Part shown: positions 11,501 to 23,684 of the stretch, one piece after another | How the letters are laid out: each line of letters opens with the position of its first letter | How positions within the stretch are numbered: position 1 is the first letter of the stretch | Origin: Magnolia sinica | Taxonomy: Eukaryota > Streptophyta > Magnoliopsida > Magnoliales > Magnoliaceae | NCBI RefSeq assembly: GCF_029962835.1 | Contig: NC_080587.1 | Coordinates: 55,333,528 to 55,397,527, forward strand | Direction of reading: 5' to 3' | Length of the DNA: 64,000 nt | The notes under the pieces: generated by a model | The model's database searches: none | What the model saw: the letters and a program-made list of their open reading frames with translations, nothing else | Told to the model about the DNA's origin: nothing | Program-made: the position numbers and the translations under genes

Positions 11501-14500
11501 TAGATTTAGCCATTTTTCTTTCACTGTGTACCTGCCTAACAAACATCCAAAATCATTATCTCCCATGATTTGATTAATTAAAAAATCAAGCATTACAATT
11601 GTCATTAACAATGCGCAATTCTCTAAAAAATGAAAGTAGTCCATAGCGATTGAGTAAAAATCATCAAACAAAGATCCAAAACTAAGTTTCATAAAACGTT
11701 CGGTACATTGACTTAATATCACCAAAAAAAATCTATTGTAATGTATTATATCTTGTCAGTAAAGGATTTATCGCAGGCTAGAGAAGAGACATCTACTGGT
11801 GATTACGAAATAGGCCATATTTAGAACATCACCACCAACACAAAACGTACTTCCTTTCCCCTGCAACCATTTGAAACACAACAATTAAAAACATGTTAGA
11901 CAAAATTTTAGCAAAGAAAAAACAAAGATTTTCTAGTCATTTTCTTGACTTAACATTATGATATTAATGGTATGTGATGAAGAATTTAACCATCAAAAAT
12001 GAAAAAACAATCAAAACTATTCATCAACATGCCCCAATAACAACAAGAACAACAACAACTATAAAAAAATGTTAACAATTGTTTTGTGGAATTGATGGTT
12101 CTTTGCCATCCAAATAACACAAAAGCTCACATCATGACCAGCCATAAGCTGAGAACTCTGTTTTTGGTTGGTGAGCATGGAAACATGAAATCCTCCATAC
12201 ATGGGTTATACTCTAATGACTTGAGCAATATTAAACACAACTTCCAAGTATAAAGAAGAACAGAAAATGAAATCCACACTCTTCTTCTTCACTCTATCAA
12301 AGAGAAAACTCAACAGGCAGGAATTCATTACAAATTATAGTTCATGTACTTAAAACTATGACATGACAAAAACTAAGAAGGGGAGATACCTTAATATGTT
12401 GCTATTTTGAACTCCATTTGAAGGGGTTCTGATAATCAAACCAATTAAAAAGATCAGGCTGATGACTTCAACTAAAAAGAAAATAAAAATTCTTTCATAA
12501 AAACAAAGATTCTAAGTTCATATGAACTGCTTTTTAAGAAAGGATTTGTAACCAAGTCTTTGGCAGAAGAAGCAATATTTCTACCCCAAATTCTCACTTA
12601 GGAATTCATAAAAAAGGTCATGAGAGGCAATTTCAAGGCAAGCAAACATTAACACATAGAAAAGGTCACGTGTAAAGCACCCACACGGAGGAACCATCCC
12701 AATGCTTAGTTTCTCTAAGCCAACAATATCACAGCAAATGACACCATATGCAGGGTATGAAAGAAGATACATGCAACCATACATCAAAATCCATTGGGTA
12801 CAATATGATAAGAAACTATCATTACTTCAGCAAAATCAGAAGAGTGTTCAAACAATAAAATGCCATCTTAAAGGGAATTTTATAGTAATTCCTCCAATAA
12901 AGGAATATATTTGTTTGGTGTACTGCCAAGGTTAAATACTAATTCTTCAAGAACACACGTATGATAAGTTGGAGCTTTTTATCCTTCGGATCTGGGACAC
13001 CTTTCAATGATCAAAACTGTTTATGTGATGGTCTAATTTTGAATGTGGGTAGCAAAAATAAAAATAAAAACTCTTCTGTTAGAATATTCTAACCTCTGGA
13101 TCATTCAAAGCCCTTATATATTCAGTGGTTAAGCAGACTGCCTATATTCAAAGGAAAAGATGCAAACACTTTGGGTCATTGAAAAGGACCTGATCTGGCT
13201 ATATATGCTAAAACAACTTAGAAATAGAACAAAAGTAATGGGCCATGATGCATTGGGTGTGAAAACCATCTTGGGTCAATTTCATACAAGTGGTGTATGT
13301 GGTAATCTAGACTATTAATTTGATGGATCGCAGTGTGCGTTGAGTAAACTTATACACTGGAAGTTCCTAATCCTTTGATCGACAGCTACAAACAAATGGT
13401 TAAATAAAAAGAAAGCAAAAGCCAGGGAAAAGCCAAAAAACACAAAGTTGTGGTCAGGAACTTCCACATAGAATCAAAAATAAATCATACTAACATGAAT
13501 CAATTAATTTTGAGCTTGGATGGATAATTACGTACCATTCTCATTTTGAGCTCGAATCGACTGTTATTGCCTATCAAAATTAACTGTAGCTTTTAATCAT
13601 TGCCAATAGAAACTAACTTTCTAACCACCTCTAGAATAAAAGGAAGCAAACAGTAGACCACATTCATGTATGGATCCAAATCAAAGTCAGCAACTATTCT
13701 AGCCTTTTTCTCTCCTTTCTTGAGTTCCTTCAGGAGCTCTTCCATCACATGACATGAAAAATAAAATTTTAAAAATTCAGTCTTGGAATATGTTCCCAGT
13801 AGCCATTAAATAGATATGCCTGCCAAGGTATGAATGTGACAACCTTCTTAGAGACTTCTACTTCTATGGTTTAAATGCAACTTTTGTCCATTTACAGAAA
13901 TCTCAACTTGACTCATTCAAATGCAACAGGTGCACGAAGAAATAAAAATAAAATAAAGTAGGAGATTATGCACCAAAAGAATTGGGAGTTTTAACTTAAC
14001 GTACCTACAGAGACCCCATTTTTGGTTGAACACATCAATTTAAGCAAAAATACAAATAATATAACATCCATCTGCTTTGGATTTTATAATGGTCTATCAA
14101 ATGGAACCCATATCAATAGTATTTTGCAAAACAAACAGATAAATGAAGAAAGAGAAAAACTCTTAGTCTGGCAGAGTATGATGGATGATGTACAGGCACT
14201 TAGAAATTACTTAAGACAACATACATAACATATCATAATTCAACAAAACACCAGTTCTTCTGTTGACACATATTGATGCTTCGGTTTCCTTACTAAGCTC
14301 TCTATTTGCAGGCCACATGTTCAATGGTTAGGATTACCAAGGAGGTTTGTGGATCATGGACCACCATAAGATTAAAGGCCTAGATCACCAAACTGCTAGT
14401 GTATCCTCAGTTGAGAATCATGGGCACTAAGTTCCTCCAGGTGGAGCCCGTAGTTCGGTGATCTAGGTAGTTGATCTGATGATCCTTAAAGGTCATCTAT

Positions 14501-14920
14501 ACAGAAAGATCCCAACCATCTTTCACCTTTACCAATTGAGTATTGAATGTGGATCATTGCCTTATCCATCTAATTCGAGGCCCACCAAATGAATTGCTAG
14601 ATCAACAAAATGTGGGGTCCACTTGTAGGCAATCGGGGCTTGACAATACATGTTTTGCTTGCATTGAATTGAAGGAATTATTTTAAAAAAAATCAAAAAG
14701 AGAACAATTTTAGATTATTACAGATTTTTGCAATGATATGCAGAGAGAGATCTATGATTTTCTGCTTTCGAATGCAAGTATGGATCGAAAACATTGGAAT
14801 CTGCTTCAGATCTAGAATTTAGAAAAGCTAGGTTTAAAAACCTAAACGTACTGCAGAAAATTTAGGAGCATTTGAAAATCCAATAAAAGATAAAATAGAA
14901 AATCGATTCTGAGATGAAAT

Positions 14921-14960
<40 letters not shown>

Positions 14961-15054
14961 CCGATCTCTGAGATGGAAATGAGGAATTCAGAAGTTTAGA
15001 CCTGAACCAAAAATCGATCTCTCCATCTTCCATGGCCTATTTTAGGATTCCTAC
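11501..15054. other. CACTA interior, no recognisable gene
   Basis: AT-rich, intron-like sequence. An ORF on the minus strand at 12581-12787 (68 residues, hydrophobic and cysteine-bearing) and one at 11456-11725 are the longest. Neither shows a family I recognise. CACTA elements often carry captured gene pieces, so an exon fragment is possible but not shown. A (GA)n tract lies at 14924-14956. Confidence 0.45.
14924..14956 (+). repeat. (GA)n microsatellite
   Basis: About 16 GA units. Confidence 0.9.
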
Positions 15055-15057
15055 TAA

Positions 15058-16248
15058 GGGCCTGTTTGGATGCCTGTAAGTTGGGTAAGTGGGAAGTTAC
15101 TTACAGGGAAGTCACTTACAGGTGGTGTTTGGGGGAGAGAAATCACCTGTAAGTAACTTACAACCTGTAAGTCACTTACAGGCAAATCTACCAAAAAACT
15201 GCAAGGGGATGGGGGTGGGTAGTCACTTCCCTGTAAGTCACTTACAGGCTCAACGGTCATATTTTTAAAAAGAGGGGAAGAGGGAGAAATGCACCAACCC
15301 ACCAAATCTCTCTCCGTCTCTGCAATCTCTCACTGCAGTTGCTGCCTTCCGTCTCTTCTCCTCCTAAAACGGTAGGGTTTCATCTACCCTTTTTTTCTCC
15401 TTTGAAAACGGGAGTGGTTTGACGTTACTCTATAAGGCACGTTGGCATCCAAACAGTCACTTATACACACCTGCGTATTTTTTCACATGTGTCATGGGCC
15501 TCTAATCCGAACGGACCATGTGATGCAGCATCCCATGAAACCGTCAGGGACTGTGGCCTGTGGTTGGTGATCCTGTAGATCGTTTGTCTGGTTGGTCTCA
15601 CAGTGGCCTGTGGTTGGTGATCCTGTGATGTACTCGCAGTGTTGGTGAATCTCTTAGATTGCACAGTTAGAATGCAAGTAATTTAATGATCTACATCAGT
15701 GTTTGTGAATCTCTTAGATCCTGAGCATCAAACTCCTCATTAGAGAATGAGAAAAACTTTGATGATAGAGTGGGATTGATGATGCGCTGGCCCTTGGAAA
15801 TTACATCAGATTGCACAGTTGGAATGCAAGTAATTTAATTATTAGATTTTCTATTAATGTTTTTAAGTTTATTCTCAATGCTTAAATTGAGTTATTACTC
15901 CATATTATAGATTTTTTGAATTCGTGGGCCCACTTTCATAGCCTACTTGATGATTGGTTTAGTTTAATAATTATCCCAAATATTCATCTTGATGGGCTTA
16001 ACAAAATAACATATTTGATCCCATGTTTTTTTATATAATTATAACATTTTAGAACGATTCCCCAATCTAAGATATGCTCGATGTGAATATACAGATTTCT
16101 ACCTGTAAGTAACTTACAAGTTATCCAAATAGAAAAAGTAACTTACCTGTAAGTGACTTACAACTTACATCCAAACAGGTTACCTGTAAGTCACTTACAG
16201 GTAAGTCACTTACAACTTAAAAGAACTTACAGGCATCCAAACAGGCCC
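15058..16248. mobile_element. PIF/Harbinger (Tourist-like) non-autonomous element
   Basis: The terminal inverted repeats begin GGGCCTGTTTGGATGCC on both ends and pair perfectly for about 25 bases. A TAA target duplication flanks them at 15055-15057 and 16249-16251, as expected for this superfamily. Subterminal 'cctgtaagtcacttacagg' motifs are repeated in both orientations. No transposase. At 1.19 kb it is long for a MITE and has an internal TIR-like copy (GGCATCCAAACAG at ~15449). It was inserted into the CACTA element. Confidence 0.9.
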
Positions 16249-16521
16249 TAAACGTCTGGAGAAATATGAAAACAACCAACACACAACAACAAGCACAAAC
16301 CGACACACAGATCTAGTGATTAGGTCTAAATTACAGTTTTGCTGAAAAAATCAAATTGTGTGAATTATCATTATAAAACCCCATTTAGGGTTTCAACATT
16401 CAACATTGACGATGGCCGATTTCAAGAGAGAGATTGAGCGCGATATAGTCCAAGAAAGAGGGAGAGATCTGAGAGAGAACCACCTCTATCAATCGATTTA
16501 GAGAACCACCACTATCAATCG

Positions 16522-16585
<64 letters not shown>

Positions 16586-17160
16586 GGTAGCTGCTGGAGT
16601 TGTAGTAGAAAATGGGTTTTACGGAGTTGTAGAGAGAGAGAGAGGGGGGGCGGGGAGAGAGGGAGAGAGTGGGTTTACGGTTTTCTTTTTCTATTTATAG
16701 GGGTCGTGGTAATACCTTAGGAAGTTTCAATGGTAGCGTCACTCCCCACCATTGTTTTCTCTGTGTTTCTATAGTGGGCCATGGATGGTACGGATCAACC
16801 CAAATGGCCACGTGTACGGCACAAATGGACAACAATTTAGGTATTGCATAGGTACTCGCATAGACGGGGCATTCACCACATGAATTCTAACTTAGCACAT
16901 GCAGTATGACATAGAGCACGCGTACAAGATTCGGACCATTCATCTGGGAGGTGGTTTTGTTAGCAGGGTCTGGCCCAGAAATCAAACTGGTCTGTTCACC
17001 AGGCAAGCCACAGCTATCTGGCAAAAACGGACGGTTGATAAAACGACAAATTTCCATGCTGAGTGGACCAGTCTGACGGTGGCCTAGTTGATGAACGACT
17101 GGATCTCTTACTTAAACGACAGTTCAACACGTGCGTGAAAATGCTCAAAAAGAAGGAAAA
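16249..17160. other. CACTA interior between MITE and AT-rich tract
   Basis: It contains a long (GA)n tract at 16524-16582 and a second GA-rich stretch near 16632-16668. No gene was recognised. Confidence 0.5.
16524..16582 (+). repeat. (GA)n microsatellite
   Basis: Nearly 30 uninterrupted GA units. Confidence 0.95.
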
Positions 17161-17765
17161 AAAAAATCAAGATTCTTAATTTTTTTTTTTTATTATTGTT
17201 AATTTTTTCAAGATTATAAATTTGTTGAAATTTATCAAAAAAAAAATAAAATTTAATTCTCAGTTTTTTCGAAATTATCAAAAAAAAAAATCAATTTTTA
17301 ATAGTTTTAGAAATTCTTAATTTTTTCAGATTTTTCAATTATTTGAAATTTCTTAATTTTTTAAAATTTTCCAATTTTTTTCAAGATTCTTAGATTCAAA
17401 ATTTTTATTTTTTATTTTCAAAAATTTCAAAAATTTTCAAAATTCTTAATTTTTTTTAAAAAAATTTCATATAAAAAAAAATCATACTTTTTCATAATTA
17501 TCATTTTTTTATTCTTAATTTTTCAAAAAAAAATTAATTCTTAATTTTTAAAAGTTCTCAAAATTTTTAAAAATTCCTAGTTCTTAGAAAATTCAAAATT
17601 CAAATCTTTTTCAAAACTCTCAACTTTTTTCAAAATTCTCAATTTTTTCACAATTGTCTCAATTTTATTTTTTATTTTTCAAATTTCTCAATTTTTTCAC
17701 AATTGTCAAAAAATTTTAAAATTATTAATTCTTTCAATATTCTCAATTTTTTTTTCAATATTCTT
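17160..17765. repeat. Low-complexity AT-rich tract
   Basis: About 600 bases of degenerate 'aattttttcaaaattctcaa' units directly inside the right subterminal array of the CACTA element. Confidence 0.85.
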
Positions 17766-18745
17766 AAATGTAGACTTTTAGCCTCGGTTCCTATGCAACT
17801 GAGGCTAAAAGTAGACTTTTCGCCTTGAGTCCTATGCAATTAAGGCTAAAAAGTAGATTTTTCGCCTCAGATCCTATACAACTGAGGTTAAAATGTAGAC
17901 TTTTGGTCTCGGTTCTTATGCAACTGAGGGTAAAAGGTAGACTTTTGGCCTCGGTTCCTATGCAACCGAGGCTAAAATGTAGACTTTTGGCTTCGGTTCC
18001 TATGCAACTAAGGCTAAAAAGTAGACTTTTCACCTTGGTTCCTATACAACTGAGGCTAAAATGTAGACTTTTCGCTTCGATTCCTATGCAACTGAAGCTA
18101 AAAAGTAGACTTTTCGCCTTGATTCCTATGCAACTGAAACTAAAAAGTAGACTTTTTGCCTCGGTTCCTATGCAACTGGGGCTAAAAAGTGGACTTTTAG
18201 CCTCAGTTCCTTAGCAACTGAGGCGAAAAATGAACTTTTAGTCTCAATTCCTTAGCAACCGAGGCTGAAAAACATATTTAGCCTCCATTTTTTCAACTGA
18301 GGGTAAAAAAGGACAGACTTTTAGCCTCAACTTCTCACCAACTAAGGTTAAAGGGCAAACTTTTAGCCTCGGTTGCTCACCAACTGAGGCAAAAGGGCAG
18401 ACTTTTGGCCTCAGTTGCTCACCAACTGAGGCAAAAGGGCAGACTTTTGGCCTCAGTTGCTCACCAATTGAGGCAAAAGGGCAGACTTTCTGCCTCAATT
18501 TCTCACCAATTGAGGTAAAAAGGTAAACTTTGGCCTCAGTTACTCACAAACTGAGGCAAAATGACAAACTTTTACCCTCGGTTGCTCACCAACTGAGGTA
18601 AAAGGACAGACTTTTGGCCTTAGTTTCTCACCAAACAAGACAAAAAATGAACTTTTAACCTCAGTTCCTTTACAACCGAGGCTAAAAAGCATATTTAGGC
18701 TCATTTTTTTGAACCAAGGCTAAAAAATCGAGCCTAAAGGCCTAC
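17765..18745. repeat. CACTA right subterminal repeat array
   Basis: More than fifteen units of ~40-60 bases built from 'agacttttagcctcggtt', 'cctatgcaactgaggctaa' and later 'ctcaccaactgaggcaaa'. Repetitive ORFs on both strands (17825-18214 plus; 17791-18033 and 18244-18498 minus) are translation artefacts of these units. Confidence 0.9.
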
Positions 18746-18760
18746 TTTCTTGTAGTGATC

Positions 18761-18967
18761 GAAACCGCAATGATGATGCGAATAAAATGACATAGGTTTC
18801 GATTCGATCCGAGTCGGGTCTACATGACCGGACTTAAAGATGACCGCAAACACTATCCGAGGGTCGGGGTCACCGGGATTCGACCGGTTGGACCGCAGGA
18901 TCAAGATAAATGAAATGCATACTCATATGCACACATGCACACATATGAACTTGGGTCAGGTCTTACA
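18761..18967 (-). mobile_element. Probable 5' end of LTR F' (minus strand)
   Basis: Read on the minus strand from 18967 the sequence starts TGTAAGACCTGACCC, comparable to TGTAAGACCCGTATCC at the start of solo LTR F (28097). It lies directly outside the CACTA element and probably continues LTR F' of 5327-11092. No flanking duplication was confirmed. Confidence 0.4.
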
Positions 18968-19939
18968 AATGACATACCAATAAGGTACACCATTTAGTTC
19001 TTTTGATCTCTATATTTGATGCATAACATGGTCTTTGTTATTCCGCATACGATTTACAGCATGTGGATGCTTGTATGGTGGCAAAGTGACGAAGTTGTTA
19101 TGGAAATAACATACCTTATACCTTATGACATAGGAAAAATAGTTGATGTTGGAATGGAACCATGAAGCCATAAAGTGAAGTTAGGGTGTGGCTTGGTAAT
19201 CAATGCTCTGTTTAGATTCCAAGAACCTTTCAACTTAAACTGCAGTCAAAATCACTTGCGAGGCTAATGACAAGCCCCTCGAAAGTGATCAAATTAAGAT
19301 CAACGACATGCCAGATGGAAGGCTTCCGACCAAAGTTTTTGTTTGTAAAACAGACGAACAAAAATGCTACGATGATGCAACCTTTCATCAGGTTTCATGA
19401 AGATGAGGGTCCATGGTTAATCTAAGGGGCCACCATGAACACATGAAATATCCCAAAAAATGGTGGTGATTAGACTATCCTTATTTTCTAGTAGTTCCAT
19501 GTTCTCTAATTTCATATCAACTTTTTTCTCAACCATCCATTTCCACATCAGTAATCGCATGTCCTCCATGATGTCATCACCTCAGTTTTTGGCCTTAAAG
19601 TCCAATCCACAGGATATCCAAAAGAAAAAAATGGTCCTGATCACCACTCACATCACCACATGGACGGTCGAGCTATTTTAGGCAGCACTAAGCATCAAAA
19701 CCATAATAGCATTTCTATTCATGCAATGGTGCATGTATTTCTTGAGAATATTCCGTACGGGCACGAGAAATGAAAGTGGGGGATGGGGCCTCCAAAAGGA
19801 AAGATAAAAACTAATATTGAAACACGCAAACGAATCCCATCTTTCATTCACTTGCCTATAAATAGTGAGGTTTGTAAACGAATTAAGGGCGTTCCAGTAC
19901 ACGGAAAGAAATGGAGGAAGAGAGGTCTTACATGAAGTT
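18968..19939. other. Unassigned intergenic sequence
   Basis: No gene, RNA or repeat recognised. Confidence 0.4.
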
Positions 19940-20092
19940 AAAGAGCCTTCTTAGGTAGCCAAGGATGACTTGCCTGTACATACATTCAAATGTATTTCAA
20001 TGCACTCATGTGTACAATACATGAGCCATTGCATTGAAATGTATATATGGTCATATATGCAAGTCGCCTTGGCTAGCCCAAATGGCTCTTTT
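19940..20092. repeat. Short hairpin element (~150 bp)
   Basis: The outer arms AAAGAGCC...GGCTCTTT and 'tagccaaggatgacttgc' against 'gcaagtcgccttggctagc' pair. Inner arms 'aaatgtatttcaatgca' and 'tgcattgaaatgtatat' also pair, leaving a ~40-base loop. This is a MITE-like foldback or possible small-RNA precursor. Confidence 0.7.
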
Positions 20093-20773
20093 CTCTCATG
20101 CTAGACCTATTCTTTCTACCAATGGGTGCTCTCTTCCTTAAAGAGGATGAGCTACCTTCTACTCAATGTCGCCCTACATTATTATATTTGGTTACGTGAA
20201 TTTACGATTCTAAGTTTCTAGCGTTGATTTTGTTGTTTAGTTATATTGATTACATGTCAAAAATTTGGATAGGAGGATAGGTCCACATTTTGGAATACTT
20301 GTGAATGTGGAGCCATATTTCAGAAAACACGGTAATTCATTTCACGATTTGGCCGAGTCAGTTCGACACTGCTGAGTTCCAGGTTTAGTTGTCCTCTAAA
20401 TTCGATGTATACCAAAATCAGCTCAAGATTTTTCTGATTCATCTTGAATCGGTTGACTCGACCAGTCAGTAAACTCACCTGAGTCATGCGGACCTTAGCT
20501 GTCAATGGGTCGGTTCGTTTCTGGACCAGGCAATAACGGGTCTGATTCTTGTTCGGTGGGATCCTTCCAGGTCCAGGTTTTGTTTTGTAGGACCTATACC
20601 CAATCTGATTGAATTTCGGGTACTCTTGGGATGCCAATTTGGCCTCGGACATGGATCCGAGTCATGCCAATGTCAATTAGAGGCATTCATACGGTTTGCG
20701 CACTTGAACGGATGGACTAAATAAAAAACGCATGCTCGTTGACACACGGTACGCATAAAACACACAGGCACAT

Positions 20774-20818
<45 letters not shown>

Positions 20819-21194
20819 AGAAATGCTCACACAAGACTAGTTGCCTATTTCAATGTGTAATTAATTAGTAAATAATGTTATTGTGCAGAGATAAAAATTA
20901 TTTCAAAGTGCAAAAGGAGCTGCAGGCTTAGGTGGTCCCACCATCGAGGTAATATTAAATCCACCCCAGCCATCAAGTGAATCACCCAATATTAGAAACA
21001 GGGCTGGAAAATCAGCTCCATCCGTAGTTTAGGTGGACCACACAATTGTAAACAATATATAAAGAATGTTCACACTCCAAATTATTCCCTTTGGTGTGGC
21101 CGACCCAAATCATGTATGCGCATGCATTGTGAGGATCAGGCATAGGTTTTGGTGAATTATCTAATGGTTGGAGTAGATTTCACATGTTAGGGAG
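20093..21194. other. Unassigned sequence with (TA)n microsatellite
   Basis: A (TA)n tract runs from about 20776 to 20816. A 110-residue minus-strand ORF (20320-20652) shows no recognisable domain and is probably fortuitous. Confidence 0.45.
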
Positions 21195-21705
21195 CAGATT
21201 AAGTGCAACCTGGGTAACATCATTGTGTGTTTACCTGACAGTTGGGCCCACCTTGATGTATGTGTGGTATATCCACATCGTCCATCAGTTTTTCCAGCTC
21301 AATTTTGTGCTTATGGTCTCAAAAACAAAGTGGATCCAATTCTCAAATGGACCACACCAAAGGAAAGGAAATAGTGGTGATTGACCATTAAAATCTTGTT
21401 GGGCCCCAAAAGTTTGGATCAAGCTGATACTTCTGTTGTCCCTTTATCCAAGTCCATGTGACCTTGTCAACAGGTTGGATGGAAAATTAACATTATGGTG
21501 GTCCCTAGGAAGCTTTGAATGATGGGCGCATAATGTCCACTACTATTTCCTATGGCGTGGCCCACTTTGATTTGGATCTGCTTCACTTTTAGGACCATAC
21601 AGTAAATTGATCTATAAAAAGTGATCGACGGTGTGGATATACAATACGTACATCAAGGTGTGGCCCATGGTCAGGGAAAAGCCCGTGTAACACGAGTAAC
21701 ACGGA
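21195..21705. repeat. Dispersed inverted-repeat element
   Basis: Left arm 21243-21283 (GGGCCCACCTTGATGTATG, then TATATCCACATCGTCC) pairs with right arm 21627-21667 (GACGGTGTGGATATAC, then ACATCAAGGTGTGGCCC). The body contains 'ttggatcaagctgatactt' and 'gaccttgtcaacaggttgg', also found at 33.0 kb. This is the best-preserved member of a non-autonomous family with many copies in the window. Superfamily unknown. Confidence 0.7.
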
Positions 21706-22529
21706 TTTCATTCCCCCACTATATTTGGGAACCTACTACCTTTCACGAAACCAACATGTGCTGGATGGACTCCCACCCTTCATTTTTAAAGGGGCCACCA
21801 TGATGTGTTTGTGAGATTCACTCCGATCATTATATGTGTAATATCTTGTTGTGCTTAGAGAGAGGAAAAAAAAAAAAAAAAAAAAACCGGTTGATTTAGG
21901 ATTCAAGTGGGCCATGCCAAAAAAAATTAGGCATGAGATAGACGTCCACCGTTGATTTTGATAGGGTTAACCATAATCAGCATGTGAAATTCACTCCAAC
22001 AAATAGATGCAACACCAAAAGCTATACTTGAGGCCCAGAGAGAGAGGCCTACATGTAGTCCAAGTTGCCCACACCATGGGAAAGAGTTTAGAGGATGAGC
22101 TTTTTACGCACATTGTTTTCAATTGTATAGTCCTCCTAAACCATTGATGTGGTGGATTTTCGGATCCTAGGTCTAACATGGGGTGTGGTGTCTCGCTTAA
22201 CGGTTGGGTGGATTTCAAATTAATGTCATGGTTGGCCCACTGAAGCCAAAAATTCCTTTTCTTCCTTGAAATAATTACTTTTACCGAGAACATTTACTAA
22301 CATTTACACTCGATCTGACGTAGCCTGGGATAACTAGAATACTAACACATGGCAGCACTATTGTACGGAAGATTGGGATGAAATCTTCGCAGTTGATACG
22401 ATCAGCAAAAGAAATTGTTGCCACACGACAGACACCACATGAAAATCTAAGAAAGTAGCAGTCATATAAACACACACAAGTATGAAACTCCAAAATAAAA
22501 TAATATGGTAATGGGCTTATCTTACATGA
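21706..22529. other. Dispersed-family fragments and unassigned sequence
   Basis: It contains poly(A) at 21866-21886 and a 'gatgtgtttgtgagattcac' fragment near 21800, resembling the dispersed family. It merges at the right with the degraded retroelement. Confidence 0.4.
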
Positions 22530-23684
22530 TTGTACCTTCCATGACATTGTTATCCACTTTTGGTTCGGTAGAGGTGACGACGTAAACTTTGGCATGCGTG
22601 GGATGTTATTTGAATGGTTGTCCCCATTGAGAGTTCGCAGGCCATGATGATTGTCGAGGGTGATTCTGCTAATTATAAGATAGTGGTGATGATATAGAGT
22701 GCGATGCTTGAGGGTATGAGTGCAACAGTCTAGACATCTAGGGCAACTGAACAGACTGGTGAGTCAGTTTAGGGAATGGTAATCATGAAGATGTTTGTTA
22801 GAGTAGTAGTAACTGTCCGATGTCTCTGAGACGAGTCCTCTAGAACTGTGCCTTATGCCCGTATTTCCCACAATGCAGGCAATTCTCCGCAAATATCATT
22901 CCTAATTATTTAGTGCAGTGATCGTGAATGTGGTCTGTTGCTTCTTTTCTAACAGTTGTTGTTGAGTGGGTGCAGTCCTATTTTGATGGTCTCTCATCTG
23001 GGCACGGGTCCGTTTGCTCTCTCTTTTGGCTAGTTGGGCCTTAATACTGATCTAAGAATGTTATGTGATATCTGCATTACAAAATCTGATTCTAATATTC
23101 TGGTGGGGACCTTTTTCAAAATTTTGAACTTTATATTTTGCCTTCCACCACCTTCGAGACATAATGTAACACCCCGAACTTATCAATACCCGAGTATTGA
23201 AAGTTCTCGAGTATTATCATGAAATTTAACTTAGTATGCACATATGTATGATACCAGTTTAGTTATCTTAACTTTACATCTATAATCGGGGGCCGTAGCT
23301 TTAGAAAATTTTCTAGCATGGCTGACTCTTCATGGTATTCAGAATGGGGTGGCACTTGTGAGGTGGGGCAAGTAGGTAGTGCAAGAGGTGCAGTGATCCT
23401 TGGGATGGTATTGTGAACCTTTGTTGCAGGTCATCCACGGTTTGTTGGATCCTCTGCATAAACCTCTCTATTCATCCTAGGATGGAATAGAATGGTGCCT
23501 ATGCTCATGTATCGGGGGGTCTTAGCCCTGAAGGTGGTCCTGGAAGTGTGGCTTCTTGGTTGATTGCCGGTGGAGTTGGCATGGACTCTCCCATATGTGT
23601 TTCTTAAGAAGCGCCTTTCTCGGTTGCATGCTCTGTGGGCACAAAATTTCTTCGAGTAATCTTTTTCTTAGGTTTAGGGGCCAT
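22530..23684 (-). pseudogene. Degraded Ty3/gypsy gag-protease remnant
   Basis: On the minus strand a start at 23684 gives MAPKPKKKITRRNF, a lysine-rich gag N-terminus. Further on lies a residue run NFLKLRPPIID, matching the 'F.KL.PP.F' landmark of plant gypsy gag. At 22849-22885 a zinc-knuckle core CLHCGKYGHK is visible with the last Cys lost. At ~22535-22600 comes AKVYVVTSTE...NNVMEGTI, the usual gag-to-protease junction. Several stops and frameshifts, and a large gap in the middle of gag, mean no protein can be made. In life this would form the capsid and process the polyprotein in cytoplasmic particles. The upstream PBS at 24518 fits the same element. No RT follows, so the rest is deleted or outside what I can recognise. 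Confidence 0.7.

Larger units (their letters stand above)
11093..18757. mobile_element. Complete non-autonomous CACTA element, 7.7 kb
   Basis: The left end is CACTACAAGAAAAGG at 11093 and the right end is TTTCTTGTAGTG ending at 18757. A perfect 3-base target duplication ATC lies at 11090-11092 and 18758-18760. Subterminal arrays of the unit 'ttagcctcggttgc...aaccgaggctaaa' occupy 11110-11500 and 17765-18745, the expected TNP-binding-like architecture of En/Spm elements. No transposase (TNP2-type) ORF is present, and no frame exceeds ~130 residues, so it must depend on an enzyme supplied in trans. The interior holds a PIF/Harbinger MITE, GA microsatellites and uncharacterised sequence that may include captured DNA. 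It sits inside LTR F'. Confidence 0.92.

Noticed and set aside
12581..12787. Minus-strand ORF in the CACTA interior with a plausible protein-like composition
   Set aside because: No family recognised and no supporting splice or start context; kept only as a search target.
17791..18498. Repetitive ORFs that look like a tandem-repeat protein, or a CRISPR-like array
   Set aside because: They are CACTA subterminal repeats bounded by a CACTA end and ATC target duplication. Units vary, carry no spacers, and the genome is eukaryotic.
20320..20652. 110-residue minus-strand ORF
   Set aside because: No recognisable domain; it lies in unremarkable intergenic DNA.
23166..23279. Possible tiny TG...CA insertion within the gag remnant (starts TGTAACACCCCGAAC)
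   Set aside because: No target duplication could be matched; a diverged deletion junction is equally likely.
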